The notes under the pieces were generated by a model. That model made no database searches. It worked only from the letters and a program-made list of their open reading frames with translations, and was not told where the DNA came from. A stretch of 64,000 bases of DNA from Bacteroidales bacterium (lineage in GTDB: Bacteria > Bacteroidota > Bacteroidia > Bacteroidales > UBA10428), in the NCBI GenBank assembly GCA_016930375.1, contig JAFGGU010000071.1:1-64000 (forward strand), written 5' to 3'. Below are positions 38,287 to 48,101 of this stretch, piece after piece. Numbering within the stretch: position 1 is the stretch's first letter; each line of letters begins with the position of its first letter. The position numbers were made by a program, and so were the translations under genes.

Positions 38287-38386
38287 TGTGAAAAAAATAA
38301 CAGTTGTTTCTGATAATCGTGTTAAAAGTATGAAAATAATGATTTATAAAAGTTAATTTTAACGTTTCGTAATGTTCGGACAAATC

Positions 38387-39004
38387 ATGAACACGAAGTT
38401 ACCACCGCGTACAGTCGAGAGATTGAGTAAGTACAGGCGCCTGCTCGATAAATACAAGGGCCTGGATGAAGCCCATATTTATTCCCATAAACTGGCAGGT
38501 TTGCTGAACCTGACTCCCGAACAGGTCAGGCGTGATCTTATGCTGATCGGCCTTACCGGCAACCACCGGAAAGGTTATAATATCAAAGCGCTCATCGGGA
38601 TAATTGGCAACACCATTGACCGGCAGGAAGGACAACAGGTTGCCCTGGTTGGCATTGGTAACCTGGGTAAAGCCGTGCTGGGTTTCATCCGGAAAGCAGA
38701 GACGAGGATGAACATTGTAGCCGCTTTTGATATTGACAGGAACAAAATCAATACCCACATTGCCCACGTGCCCTGTTTCGATATACAGGAGGCAAAACAG
38801 GTGATCAGGGAAAAGAATATCCGCATTGCCATTCTGACGGTTCCGCCTGAAGTTGCCGTGTCAACAACCACCCTGTTGCTTCAGTCGGGTATCCGTGGAA
38901 TCCTCAACTTTACATCGGTGCACCTGGATGTCTCACCAGATATTTATTTAAAGGATTATGATATCATCACATCGCTTGAAGAGATCGGGTTTTTTATCAA
39001 ATAG
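38387..39004 (+). CDS. rex: Redox-sensing transcriptional repressor Rex (copy 1; ORF opens at 38372)
   Basis: RLSKYRRLLDKY...LAGLLNLTPEQVRRDLMLIG; VALVGIGNLGKAVL Rossmann motif. Confidence 0.92.
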   Translation: MNTKLPPRTVERLSKYRRLLDKYKGLDEAHIYSHKLAGLLNLTPEQVRRDLMLIGLTGNHRKGYNIKALIGIIGNTIDRQEGQQVALVGIGNLGKAVLGFIRKAETRMNIVAAFDIDRNKINTHIAHVPCFDIQEAKQVIREKNIRIAILTVPPEVAVSTTTLLLQSGIRGILNFTSVHLDVSPDIYLKDYDIITSLEEIGFFIK

Positions 39005-40079
39005 CGGCCTGTTTCTTTTGCTTTTTGCTTTTCCGGCCAATCTTATGTCCCAGCATCTGGCTGCCTATCATGATAACCAGGGCAGGTTTTATATTTTCGA
39101 TAATGGCAGGTCCGTGCAGGCTGAATACCTGCCCGTGAAAAGTTTCAGTATTGGAGGTTCCTGTTTGTTGTATGCTGATAACCGGAATCGTTTGAAAATG
39201 TATTACAAAGGTGAAATTGAAGAACTTGAGGTGAATTCTGTAGATCATTTTGAAGCACTTGATTATCTATCAGTTTATAATATAGGAGGGGTTGTCAGAA
39301 TCATTGAAAATGGCAACCTTACTACTGTAAGTACGCATGCTGTGCAACTTCAGGCTGAAGACAGCCTGATCACCTTTTATGATGCAAGCCAGAAATTGCT
39401 TGCTGTTTATTACAAAGGTAAGATCCACATGCTGGAAGACGTACTGGCTGGCAGGAATGTTGTTTTGTTTACTTCGGGTGATAATATGGTGGCCTGGGTA
39501 TCTTCCGCCACCCGTGATTTGAAGGTATTCTACAAGGGCAAGACCTTGATACTCGAGCCGTTTTTATCAGGTGGCAAATTTTTGGCCGGAAAAGATATAC
39601 TGGCATGGGTTAACCAATCGGATATGAAGTTCAGGGTATTTTACGGGGGAGATGTATATCTGGCGGAAGAATTCCCTCCGGAATCCTGGCTGCCGGGTGA
39701 CGGTCTCATTGCCTATGTAGACAACACGGGATCATTCAAGGTTTTTGAGAACGGCAGGACGACAGATATAAGTTCCTTTCCGCCTGATTTCTATGAAGTC
39801 AGTAACCGGATGGTGATATACGGTGAACAGGGCTATTTCAAGGTTTGGTACAATAACAGGTCGTATACATTGGAGACACGAATCCCTGATAAATGGGAAG
39901 CGGATTGGAATACAGTCATATACCGTGATCTGAACAGGAATGTCAAGATCTTCAGCGGGGGTGAAACCAGGGTTTTAACCTATGACCTGGCCGAAGAGAT
40001 ACATTTGTACCGGGATATTGTTGTGGTGAATAAGGGAATGAACAACCACAATGTTTATTACAGAGGCAGGAAGTATTAA
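38958..40079 (+). CDS. Secreted repeat protein (WG-like/propeller-like), unknown function
   Basis: Signal-like LFLLLFAFPANLMSQ; repeats FYIFDNGR, LKMYYKGEI, LKVFYKGKT, FRVFYGGDV, FKVFENGRT, FKVWYNNRS, VKIFSGGET, HNVYYRGRK. Overlaps the rex 3' end by 47 bp. Confidence 0.75.
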   Translation: MISSHRLKRSGFLSNSGLFLLLFAFPANLMSQHLAAYHDNQGRFYIFDNGRSVQAEYLPVKSFSIGGSCLLYADNRNRLKMYYKGEIEELEVNSVDHFEALDYLSVYNIGGVVRIIENGNLTTVSTHAVQLQAEDSLITFYDASQKLLAVYYKGKIHMLEDVLAGRNVVLFTSGDNMVAWVSSATRDLKVFYKGKTLILEPFLSGGKFLAGKDILAWVNQSDMKFRVFYGGDVYLAEEFPPESWLPGDGLIAYVDNTGSFKVFENGRTTDISSFPPDFYEVSNRMVIYGEQGYFKVWYNNRSYTLETRIPDKWEADWNTVIYRDLNRNVKIFSGGETRVLTYDLAEEIHLYRDIVVVNKGMNNHNVYYRGRKY

Positions 40080-40103
40080 AAAAAGGAAGTTGTAAGCATC
40101 CGA

Positions 40104-40706
40104 TCAGCTGAAATAGAAAAGGCTTTCAAGTTCATTCCGGATATTCACGTAATTGATAATAACATGATCCGGTACATGGAGCACCACCGGAGAAAAATTC
40201 AATATTCCCTTTATACCGGTGCTGACAAGCCTGTCACAAACCTCCTGTCCTGCCGCTTCAGGGACTGCAATGATGGCTGTTTTAATGTCATATTCTTTAA
40301 CTATATCAGCAATCTTTTCCACCGGGTAGACCGGAATTGAACTTTTCCGGTTATATTTTGACGGATCCAGATCAAATCCTGCCACAATTTTAATATGGCT
40401 TTCCTTGAAACCGATATAATTGATCAATGCCTGTCCGATATTGCCGAGTCCCACCAGGATCACCATGCGTTCCCCATCCTGTTTGAATAATCTGTTGATA
40501 GATTCCAGAACATATACAATATTATAGCCACCCCGCCTGCTGCCTTGAATGCAGGCCATGGAAAAATCCTTTCTGACCTGTTCAGGTTTGATCCTGGTTT
40601 CCAAACCCAGGGTATAGGAAAATACCCTGGTAAATCCGATCCGTTGAAGTTTGAGCAATACCAGGCGATACGTCAAGAACCTCTTTAAAACCCGCTGACT
40701 GATCAT
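40104..40706 (-). CDS. rex: Redox-sensing transcriptional repressor Rex (copy 2)
   Basis: RIKPEQVRKDFSMACIQGSRRGGYNI; MVILVGLGNIGQALINYIGF. Confidence 0.9.
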   Translation of the reverse strand: MISQRVLKRFLTYRLVLLKLQRIGFTRVFSYTLGLETRIKPEQVRKDFSMACIQGSRRGGYNIVYVLESINRLFKQDGERMVILVGLGNIGQALINYIGFKESHIKIVAGFDLDPSKYNRKSSIPVYPVEKIADIVKEYDIKTAIIAVPEAAGQEVCDRLVSTGIKGILNFSPVVLHVPDHVIINYVNIRNELESLFYFS

Positions 40707-40832
40707 CTACTCAAAGAAATTATCAACCGCAAATACAGGGATGTATAAGAATAATGTATCTTAAAAAGTCGAAGAAAATTTCACTAAAATTATTTGTTAA
40801 AGTTATTCATATTTTCTACATTTAAATATTAT

Positions 40833-40850
40833 TTGTGAAAAAATGCACAA
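40833..40850. promoter_or_regulatory. Rex operator upstream of membrane hydrogenase operon
   Basis: TTGTGAAAAAATGCACAA; one mismatch to TTGTGAANNNNTTCACAA. Confidence 0.75.
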
Positions 40851-40853
40851 AGA

Positions 40854-41855
40854 ATGAGTGAGGTATTCCAGATCTCGCTTTCAGACTGGCATTTTTTTCT
40901 TGAAAAGCTTGCAGTTGAATGGGATGTTTTCGTGCCAGTCAAGATTAATCAATTTATTGATTATAAACTTTATAATAGTAATTATCCCATTCAATACAAC
41001 CAACCTCTTCCTGTCACTCCCTTGAAAACATTCTTCCTGCCATTTCAGGAAAACGTAGTTTTTAGCAGATCTTTTCACAATAAAAAACTTATTGTTGGTG
41101 TGCCCTCCTGTGACCTGCAAGCACTAAATCTCCTGGATGAAATTTATCTGGAAGAAACTTCCCCCGATCCAATATACAGGAAAAACAGAGAGAACACCGT
41201 GCTGATAGGAACTGACTGTCATACCATCAGGACAAGCTGCCACTGCATGTCTTATGGGATTGAACCTTTCCCTACTGCGAATGCCGATCTGAACCTGGTT
41301 AGCCTGAATGACAGCATCCTTCTTACAGTTTATACTTCCAAGGGGGAGGCATTAATCAAACAATACCCTGAGTATTTTAAAAACGTATTACCTGATAAGG
41401 AAAAACTGGAGCTGGCGGAAAACCGGCGTTCTGCCACCCTCAGAATGCTTGAAGAACAGAATCCTGATCTGCCCGATTACTCAACCACAGGTGATTTGGT
41501 CTTGCACGCCGGAGAAGAGATTTGGCAAAAATATGCAAGAACCTGTGTTTCCTGTGGAGCTTGTGCCACCATTTGTCCTACGTGCACCTGCTTTCTGCTG
41601 ATCGATCGGCCTGATTTTGAAAAAGTAAGGCAGGTGGATGCCTGCCAGTATCCGGGATTTGAGAAAATTGCAGCAGGAGAGGATCCGCTGCATCGGAAAT
41701 CTGTGAGATTCAAGAATCGGTATCTCTGCAAATATGTATGGAAACCTGAAAGGTTCAAATCTATTGCCTGCACCGGATGCGGGCGATGTATCGATGGTTG
41801 TATCGGAAAGATTAATAAGAATGAAATATTCCTGGAACTATCACAACAAGCCTGA
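40854..41855 (+). CDS. Sulfhydrogenase beta-type (HydB/AsrA-like) 4Fe-4S subunit
   Basis: CVSCGACATICPTCTCF and CTGCGRCIDGCIGK clusters; VGVPSCDLQALNLLD. Confidence 0.85.
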   Translation: MSEVFQISLSDWHFFLEKLAVEWDVFVPVKINQFIDYKLYNSNYPIQYNQPLPVTPLKTFFLPFQENVVFSRSFHNKKLIVGVPSCDLQALNLLDEIYLEETSPDPIYRKNRENTVLIGTDCHTIRTSCHCMSYGIEPFPTANADLNLVSLNDSILLTVYTSKGEALIKQYPEYFKNVLPDKEKLELAENRRSATLRMLEEQNPDLPDYSTTGDLVLHAGEEIWQKYARTCVSCGACATICPTCTCFLLIDRPDFEKVRQVDACQYPGFEKIAAGEDPLHRKSVRFKNRYLCKYVWKPERFKSIACTGCGRCIDGCIGKINKNEIFLELSQQA

Positions 41856-42690
41856 CAAACGAATCATGCTGGAGACCGAGAACATATACCGCCCCATCAG
41901 GGCCACCGTGGAAGAGGTCATTGATGAATCGCCCCTCATCAAGTCCTTTGTCCTTATCCCGGAAACTGAATTTCACTTCAAAACCGGCGAGTTCATAGAG
42001 TTAACCATCGACGGTTATGGAGAAGCTCCTTTTACACCTTCTTCCTCACCCCTGGAAAGTCATAAAATTGAGGTTACTGTGATGAAAGCAGGTTATGTCA
42101 CAGAGAAAATCCATGCCCTTATGAAAGGCGACCTGGTGGGAATCCGGGGCCCCTTTGGAAGAGGTTACCCGCTGGACAGGTTTTATGGTCATGAAGTGTT
42201 GATACTTGGCGGAGGATGCGGTTTTGCGCCCATCCGTTCGTTATTATTCAACCTGATGGCTGAAAAAGAGAAGTTTATAAAGGTAATTCTGTGCTACGGT
42301 GCCAAATCACCAGAGGACTGCATCTATAAACCCTTTGTTGACCAACTTCGCAAGGTGGAAAAGTTCGAGGTTTACCGGAGTGTGGACAAGGCAGATGCTA
42401 CCTGGAGCGAAAAAGAAGGCGTTGTTACCAAACTTCTGGATGATATCAGGATTGATGTGCAGCAGTCTGTAGCCATCGTGTGCGGTCCGCCGGTAATGAT
42501 GAAATACGGTACATTTAGACTGCTTGAAATGGGATATCCTGCATCAGACATATACCTTTCCATGGAAAAGAACATGTCCTGCGGCATGGGAAAATGCGGA
42601 CATTGCATGATGGGAAAATATTACGTCTGTAAGGATGGTCCTGTTTTCACCTATGAGGAAATAAAAGAACAACCTGATATCTGGGTATAA
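41821..42690 (+). CDS. Sulfhydrogenase gamma-type (HydG/AsrB-like) FAD/NAD(P)-binding subunit (alternative start 41866)
   Basis: FNR-type fold; LGGGCGFAPIRSLLFNL; C-terminal 2Fe-2S CGMGKCGHCMMGKYYVCKDGP. Confidence 0.88.
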   Translation: MKYSWNYHNKPDKRIMLETENIYRPIRATVEEVIDESPLIKSFVLIPETEFHFKTGEFIELTIDGYGEAPFTPSSSPLESHKIEVTVMKAGYVTEKIHALMKGDLVGIRGPFGRGYPLDRFYGHEVLILGGGCGFAPIRSLLFNLMAEKEKFIKVILCYGAKSPEDCIYKPFVDQLRKVEKFEVYRSVDKADATWSEKEGVVTKLLDDIRIDVQQSVAIVCGPPVMMKYGTFRLLEMGYPASDIYLSMEKNMSCGMGKCGHCMMGKYYVCKDGPVFTYEEIKEQPDIWV

Positions 42691-42695
42691 GGCTC

Positions 42696-43166
42696 ATGGC
42701 TAAGAAACTGCTCATCGATTTTAATAAGCTGAGAAGTATGAAAGACTTCCCTGCTGAAGGCATTCTGAAGACGGACAATTACACCCTTTCCTTCAAATCG
42801 ATCCGGGAACTGGCCACTTTCATGTTCACCTGCCGCCATTGTGAACAAGCTCCCTGTATCGATTCCTGTCCGGTGAACGCACTGGAAAAGAACCCGGAAG
42901 GCGTTATCACACGTGCCATGTTAAAATGCATTCGTTGTAAATCCTGTATCGTCATATGTCCCTTTGGAACCATGATGGATGATCTTTTCGCAGTCAGGAA
43001 TTCCGGCCGGAAATTTATCTCTGTCAGGAATGGCAATGATCTTCAGGACTTTGCAGCGTGTTTTCCGGCAGATGTGGTGAGCCTGGTGGACATGGATGAA
43101 GATCCTGCCAATCACATATTCCGGCTCAGTGACGATATCCTGGTGAGTGAATTTACGTGGGAATAA
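42696..43166 (+). CDS. 4Fe-4S ferredoxin-type (HycB/CooF-like) subunit
   Basis: CRHCEQAPCIDSCPVNAL; CIRCKSCIVICPFG. Confidence 0.88.
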   Translation: MAKKLLIDFNKLRSMKDFPAEGILKTDNYTLSFKSIRELATFMFTCRHCEQAPCIDSCPVNALEKNPEGVITRAMLKCIRCKSCIVICPFGTMMDDLFAVRNSGRKFISVRNGNDLQDFAACFPADVVSLVDMDEDPANHIFRLSDDILVSEFTWE

Positions 43167-43167
43167 A

Positions 43168-44100
43168 ATGGCAAAAGACCTCTTATATTATCTGATCTTC
43201 CCCGGATTCCTGTTCACGGCTCTGGTGGGGGCAATTTTCAGCTGGATCGACCGAAAGGTAACCGCCTGGGTTCAGTTCAGGAAAGGTCCTCCTTTCCTGC
43301 AGCCGTTCTATGACTTTTTCAAGCTTCTGTTGGTAAAGGAAACCATTTTGCCGGCCAGAGGCTCGAAAATGACCTTTCTGTTTGCCCCCTTACTGGGTCT
43401 TACCGGTGCCGCACTTGCAAGTATGCTGATCCTGCTCCCGGCAATTGGTACCAAACCGGGTTTTAACGGTGATATCATCGTCATCTTTTACATCCTTACT
43501 ATACCTTCCCTGACCTACATCATAGGAGCCCTGGCTGCAGGAAATCCCCTGGCATCAGTTGGAGCATCCAGGGAAATGAAACTGATCATCAGCTATGAAC
43601 TTACTTTCCTGCTGATTCTGGCGGCCATCATCATGAAAGCCGGAATGACGATCACGATTCACGAAATACTAGCTGTTCAGACTGATGAAGGTGCTTTTAT
43701 CGGCAGCATTTCCGGAATATTGCTCTTCATAGCCTTTGTCTTTTGCATTCAGGCCAAACTGGGCCTTGTTCCCTTTGATATGGCGGAAGCGGAAACTGAA
43801 ATTAATCACGGATCCTTTATTGAATATTCTGGCCAGGCTTACGCTTTGATCAGACTGACCAGATACATGATGCTTTTCATATTACCAGCTTTCCTGTGTA
43901 CTGTTTTACTGGGTGGACTCAGAACCGATGGCATTCACCTGTTATGGACCGTATTAAAAACCCTGGGGATTTTACTTGTTTTAACACTCATCAGAAACAC
44001 CAACCCCAGAGTAAGAATTGATCAGGCCATGCGGTTTTTCTTTATCTGGATGAACTTGCTGGTCATTGCGGCGATCATATTGGACTATTTTAATCTTTAA
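43168..44100 (+). CDS. NuoH-like membrane subunit of group 4 hydrogenase
   Basis: FSWIDRKVTAWVQFRKGPPFLQPFYDFFKLLLVKE; MAEAETEINHGSFIEYSG. Confidence 0.92.
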   Translation: MAKDLLYYLIFPGFLFTALVGAIFSWIDRKVTAWVQFRKGPPFLQPFYDFFKLLLVKETILPARGSKMTFLFAPLLGLTGAALASMLILLPAIGTKPGFNGDIIVIFYILTIPSLTYIIGALAAGNPLASVGASREMKLIISYELTFLLILAAIIMKAGMTITIHEILAVQTDEGAFIGSISGILLFIAFVFCIQAKLGLVPFDMAEAETEINHGSFIEYSGQAYALIRLTRYMMLFILPAFLCTVLLGGLRTDGIHLLWTVLKTLGILLVLTLIRNTNPRVRIDQAMRFFFIWMNLLVIAAIILDYFNL

Positions 44101-44111
44101 ACATTCACCAT

Positions 44112-44552
44112 TTGGGCTTTAAGGATTATTGCTTCAGGAAATCACTCTGGGTGTTCCATTTTGGCGGAGCCTCATGCAACAATTGCGACATCGAGATCCT
44201 CGATTGTCTGACCCCGCGTTATGATATTGAGCGATTCGGTATGGTGCTCGTGGGAAGCATCCGGCATGCGGATGTGCTGCTGGTGAATGGTTCGATCAAT
44301 CAAAAAGATAAGATAAGATTGCTGGAACTATACTCCCAGGCACCCAAACCCATATTGGTGGTGGCCATTGGGGCCTGCGGATGCACGGGAGGTATTTTTG
44401 CAGAAGGGAACACCTTCGCCGGACCAGTTGATAAGATTATTCCCGTGGATGCTTATGTTCCCGGATGTCCTCCCAAGCCCGAAGCCATCATTGGGGGTAT
44501 CGTAAGACTGATTGAAAAAACAAAAAAAGCTACCCGTGATGAAGCTACCTGA
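44112..44552 (+). CDS. NuoB-like small subunit of group 4 [NiFe] hydrogenase (TTG start)
   Basis: FHFGGASCNNCDIEILD; GACGCTGGIF; VPGCPPKPEAI. Confidence 0.92.
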   Translation: MGFKDYCFRKSLWVFHFGGASCNNCDIEILDCLTPRYDIERFGMVLVGSIRHADVLLVNGSINQKDKIRLLELYSQAPKPILVVAIGACGCTGGIFAEGNTFAGPVDKIIPVDAYVPGCPPKPEAIIGGIVRLIEKTKKATRDEAT

Positions 44553-44988
44553 TATCGAGCGGCTTGAGCAGCAATTTGAACAGGAGGTTCTTGACGTCAG
44601 CATCAGGAACATGAAAAGGGCCACAGTTACCATAGGTCCTGATCACCTGGTAGCTTTCAGTCAGTTTCTATACAGGGAATTGCATTTCAGGTTCATCATT
44701 GCTTCTGCAATGGAAACTTCTCGGGGTATTGAGATCCTGTATCATTTCAGTCGTGATCCTGCTGGTCTGATCCTGAACCTGCTCGTGATACTGGATAAGG
44801 AAAAGCCGGAAATCGAATCGCTCACCGGCTTGTTTGAAGCTGCCAACTGGATCGAAAGGGAGATGCATGAGATTATCGGGATCCATTTCAAAAATCATCC
44901 CAATCTTGAAAAATTGATTTCGGAGGGTAATTGGGCGGAAGGGGTTTATCCCTATAGGAAAAGTGAAAAAGGGACAGGTGAAAAATGA
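44539..44988 (+). CDS. NuoC-like subunit
   Basis: WIEREMHEIIGIHFKNHPNLEKLI; overlaps the preceding gene. Confidence 0.88.
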   Translation: MKLPDIERLEQQFEQEVLDVSIRNMKRATVTIGPDHLVAFSQFLYRELHFRFIIASAMETSRGIEILYHFSRDPAGLILNLLVILDKEKPEIESLTGLFEAANWIEREMHEIIGIHFKNHPNLEKLISEGNWAEGVYPYRKSEKGTGEK

Positions 44989-45005
44989 AAAGTGAACCAT
45001 CAACC

Positions 45006-46190
45006 ATGAACAAAATTATTCCCATAGGTCCATATCATCCGTTGCAGGAAGAACCTGAACTTTTCAAGCTCTACTGTGAAGGAGAAATTGTCAAGGATAT
45101 TAAATGGGAAACCGGATATAATCATCGTGGCATCGAAAAGTTAAGTGAGTCAAAAACCTTTGACCAGGTTTTTTTCCTAGTGGAAAGGGTTTGTGGTATT
45201 TGCTCCACCTCGCATCCCTTTGCTTTTGCCAATTGCATGGAAGAGATCGCCGATATTGAAGTACCTGACAGGGCCAAATATATCCGGTCGATCATTGGAG
45301 AATTGGAAAGAATCCATAGCCATTTGTTATGGCTTGGACTTGCCGGTCATTTTCTGGGGTATAACACGGTTTTCATGTGGGTATGGAAGTATAGGGAGCC
45401 TGTGCTGGACCTTTTTGAAATGATTACCGGTAATCGAAACAGTTATGCCATGTTTAAAATTGGCGGCGTACGCAGGGATATAGAAAACAGCAAAATCCCA
45501 AAAATTAAGGAGACCCTTGACTTCTTAAAGAAAAAGATTGACATGCTGGTCGGTGCTATAATGGACGACCCTGTTATTCATGCCCGTACCAAAGGTGTAG
45601 GGATACTTACACAGGAGGATATCATTAATTACGCTGCTGTAGGGCCAACTGCAAGAGCATCGGGTGTTGAGATTGATGTTAGGCACGATGATCCTTACGC
45701 GGCTTATCCACTTGTTAACTGGAAAGTGATAACAGCCAAAGGAGGTGATGTTTTTGCTAAAACCGAGGTCAGGCTTCTTGAAATACTTGAATCTATATAC
45801 ATAATTGAACAATGTCTGGAAGGGCTTAAAAAAGAAAATGAGGGTGATATAGAAGTTTTGGTAAAGGAAATTCCTGAAGGTGTAGGTACGGGCCGTGCAG
45901 AAGCACCACGCGGGGAGGTATTCCATTTCGTAAAAACCGATGGATCGAACTACCCGGTAAGGCATAAAATAAGAGCTCCCAGCTATGTGAATATAGCCAC
46001 CTTCAGAAAGGCCTGCATTGGGCAGACAATCTCTGATGCCACCATTTCTCTGGCTGCAGTTGACCCATGTTATTGTTGTACGGAGAGAATGGCCTGCGCA
46101 TATGACCTTCATACCGGTGAAAGAATCTTGGATGGAAAAGGACTTATTGACCTGTCACAGCATGTGACTGATACGTTAATAAAACTGTAA
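45006..46190 (+). CDS. Group 4 [NiFe] hydrogenase large subunit (NuoD-like with intact Ni ligands)
   Basis: L1 ERVCGICSTSHPFAF and L2 DPCYCCTERMAC. Confidence 0.93.
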   Translation: MNKIIPIGPYHPLQEEPELFKLYCEGEIVKDIKWETGYNHRGIEKLSESKTFDQVFFLVERVCGICSTSHPFAFANCMEEIADIEVPDRAKYIRSIIGELERIHSHLLWLGLAGHFLGYNTVFMWVWKYREPVLDLFEMITGNRNSYAMFKIGGVRRDIENSKIPKIKETLDFLKKKIDMLVGAIMDDPVIHARTKGVGILTQEDIINYAAVGPTARASGVEIDVRHDDPYAAYPLVNWKVITAKGGDVFAKTEVRLLEILESIYIIEQCLEGLKKENEGDIEVLVKEIPEGVGTGRAEAPRGEVFHFVKTDGSNYPVRHKIRAPSYVNIATFRKACIGQTISDATISLAAVDPCYCCTERMACAYDLHTGERILDGKGLIDLSQHVTDTLIKL

Positions 46191-46194
46191 CCGT

Positions 46195-48090
46195 ATGGAA
46201 GACAACCTGACATCAATCACTTTGGGTCATGCCTTACTGTTTACGGTAATCATACCGGCAATTGCCGGCCTTGTACTTTTTGCCCTGCCTAAAAAATCAA
46301 ATCGGATAAAAGACATCCTGACAATTGCAATTACCGTACTTTCATGCTTTGCTGCATTTAAGCTATATGCATCAGTTCAACAGGCAGTATTGGTGGGATA
46401 TTGCAGCATCATACTGCAACCATTCAAAGCCTGGTTTCAAATACCGGCTGAGTGTGCCCAATACCTGACATTGAATGTAGATGCCATGGCCCGTCTGATC
46501 ATTTTACTGGTCGCCGGATTCAGCCTGTTGATCAGCATTTATGCAACTGGTTATCATCATGCAGAAAAAAAACCGAAGCACTTTCATTCCCTGTTGCTGC
46601 TCACGCTGGCTGCCTCATCAGCAGCAATATTTGCAGATAACCTCATGGTTTTGATCGTTTTCTGGGGATTCCTGGGCTTTACCTTATATGCTATGTTATC
46701 ACCTGATGATGAGCAATCCTCTGCCGCCGCCAAAAAAACCCTGATCCTGATCGGAGCATCAGACGGATTGATGATACTGGGCATCGCAATAATCGGGAAA
46801 ATAGCAGGAACTTTCAGCATGGCATTGCTGGATCTTTCAACCACCAATGCGCTCACGGTAATTGCATTTTTATGTCTGGCCATTGGCGCCTTTACCAAAG
46901 CCGGAGCCTTTCCTTTTCATACCTGGATCCCGGACTATACACAAACTGCAACAGCTCCTGCATCCGCTTACCTGCCTGCCGCGCTGGACAAACTACTGGG
47001 CATTTATTTCCTCACCAGGATATGCCACGATGTATTTCAGATCAGCGGAGGTATCCGGCTTACTATACTGTGCCTGGGAGCGCTAACCATTATCATTGCC
47101 GTAATGATGGCCCTCATCCAGCACAATTACAAGAGACTGCTGGGTTACCACGCTGTATCACAAGTAGGTTATATGATTACCGGTATCGGTCTGGGATCAG
47201 TTCTGGGTATTGCCGGAGGACTTTTCCACATGATAAATAATGCGGTATATAAGTCCGGATTATTCCTGGCTGCCGGATGTGTTAAGAGCGCTACCGGCAA
47301 GGATGACCTTGAAGAGCTGGGAGGGCTGAGCAAGGCCATGCCCGTTACCTTTATCTGCAGCCTGATCTTCGCCCTTTCGATATCGGGCGTACCTCCGCTC
47401 AATGGCTTTGCATCCAAATGGATGATTTACCAGGGGATTATTGATTTGGGTAAAGGTACCGGCCCCGAAAACCATTTGTGGATGGTATGGCTGGCCATGG
47501 CAGTCATTGGATCAGCGCTTACACTGGCCAGCTTTGTCAAGTTCATTTCCGGGATCTTTCTGGGAAGACAAAAACCGGCATTAGGAACCATACAGGAGGT
47601 AAATCCCCTCATGTGGGCTCCCATGTTGTTACTTGCGCTCATTTGTATAGGTTTTGGAACGTTTGCCACCAATTGGGTAATACCCTCAATGCTTGAACCC
47701 ATTACAGGAAATATTCACTATTCCGGGCTGTGGAATTCATCCTTGATTACTCTTCTGATAGGCATCTCATTATTGCTTGGAATACTATTCTATGTTATTG
47801 CCACCTCCGGAAAGTTGCGCGTCGCTGAGAGTTTTATCGGAGGAGAGACCAACAGGGATGAAACGGGATTTGAACCGGTATCTTTTTACGAGACTATTAG
47901 GAATTCCTTACTCTTCAAACCGTTTTATGCATGGGCAGAAAAAAAATATTTTGATGTTTATGAATTGTCCAAAAAACTTGTACTGGATGTGAGCGACCTG
48001 TTCAGCAAAGCACATACGGGTATTCTTTCCAATCTGGCTTTCTGGGTACTGGCAGGCCTCATTTTCATGTTTCTTTTTCTTTTACTCTAA
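46195..48090 (+). CDS. Proton-translocating NuoL/MrpA/MrpD-like antiporter subunit
   Basis: GAFTKAGAFPFHTWIPDYTQTATAPASAYL; polytopic, 631 aa. Confidence 0.92.
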   Translation: MEDNLTSITLGHALLFTVIIPAIAGLVLFALPKKSNRIKDILTIAITVLSCFAAFKLYASVQQAVLVGYCSIILQPFKAWFQIPAECAQYLTLNVDAMARLIILLVAGFSLLISIYATGYHHAEKKPKHFHSLLLLTLAASSAAIFADNLMVLIVFWGFLGFTLYAMLSPDDEQSSAAAKKTLILIGASDGLMILGIAIIGKIAGTFSMALLDLSTTNALTVIAFLCLAIGAFTKAGAFPFHTWIPDYTQTATAPASAYLPAALDKLLGIYFLTRICHDVFQISGGIRLTILCLGALTIIIAVMMALIQHNYKRLLGYHAVSQVGYMITGIGLGSVLGIAGGLFHMINNAVYKSGLFLAAGCVKSATGKDDLEELGGLSKAMPVTFICSLIFALSISGVPPLNGFASKWMIYQGIIDLGKGTGPENHLWMVWLAMAVIGSALTLASFVKFISGIFLGRQKPALGTIQEVNPLMWAPMLLLALICIGFGTFATNWVIPSMLEPITGNIHYSGLWNSSLITLLIGISLLLGILFYVIATSGKLRVAESFIGGETNRDETGFEPVSFYETIRNSLLFKPFYAWAEKKYFDVYELSKKLVLDVSDLFSKAHTGILSNLAFWVLAGLIFMFLFLLL

Positions 48091-48101
48091 ATCAGCAATC
48101 C

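Noticed and set aside
38352-38363. GTTAATTTTAAC palindrome as a Rex autoregulatory operator upstream of rex1
   Set aside because: The arm spacing is 2 bp rather than the 4 bp of the Rex consensus; not supported without experimental data.
40833-40850. Classical promoter (-33/-7 TAnnTTTG) directly over the Rex site
   Set aside because: TATTATTTG nearby has the wrong internal spacing for the Bacteroidetes -7 box, so no promoter call was made.
44925-45012. Heptad-like pattern (agtgaaa aagggac aggtgaa aaatgaa aagtgaa ccatcaa ccatgaa) between the NuoC- and NuoD-like genes
   Set aside because: Units are too degenerate and partly coding; suggestive of the same family but not strong enough to list as a repeat.
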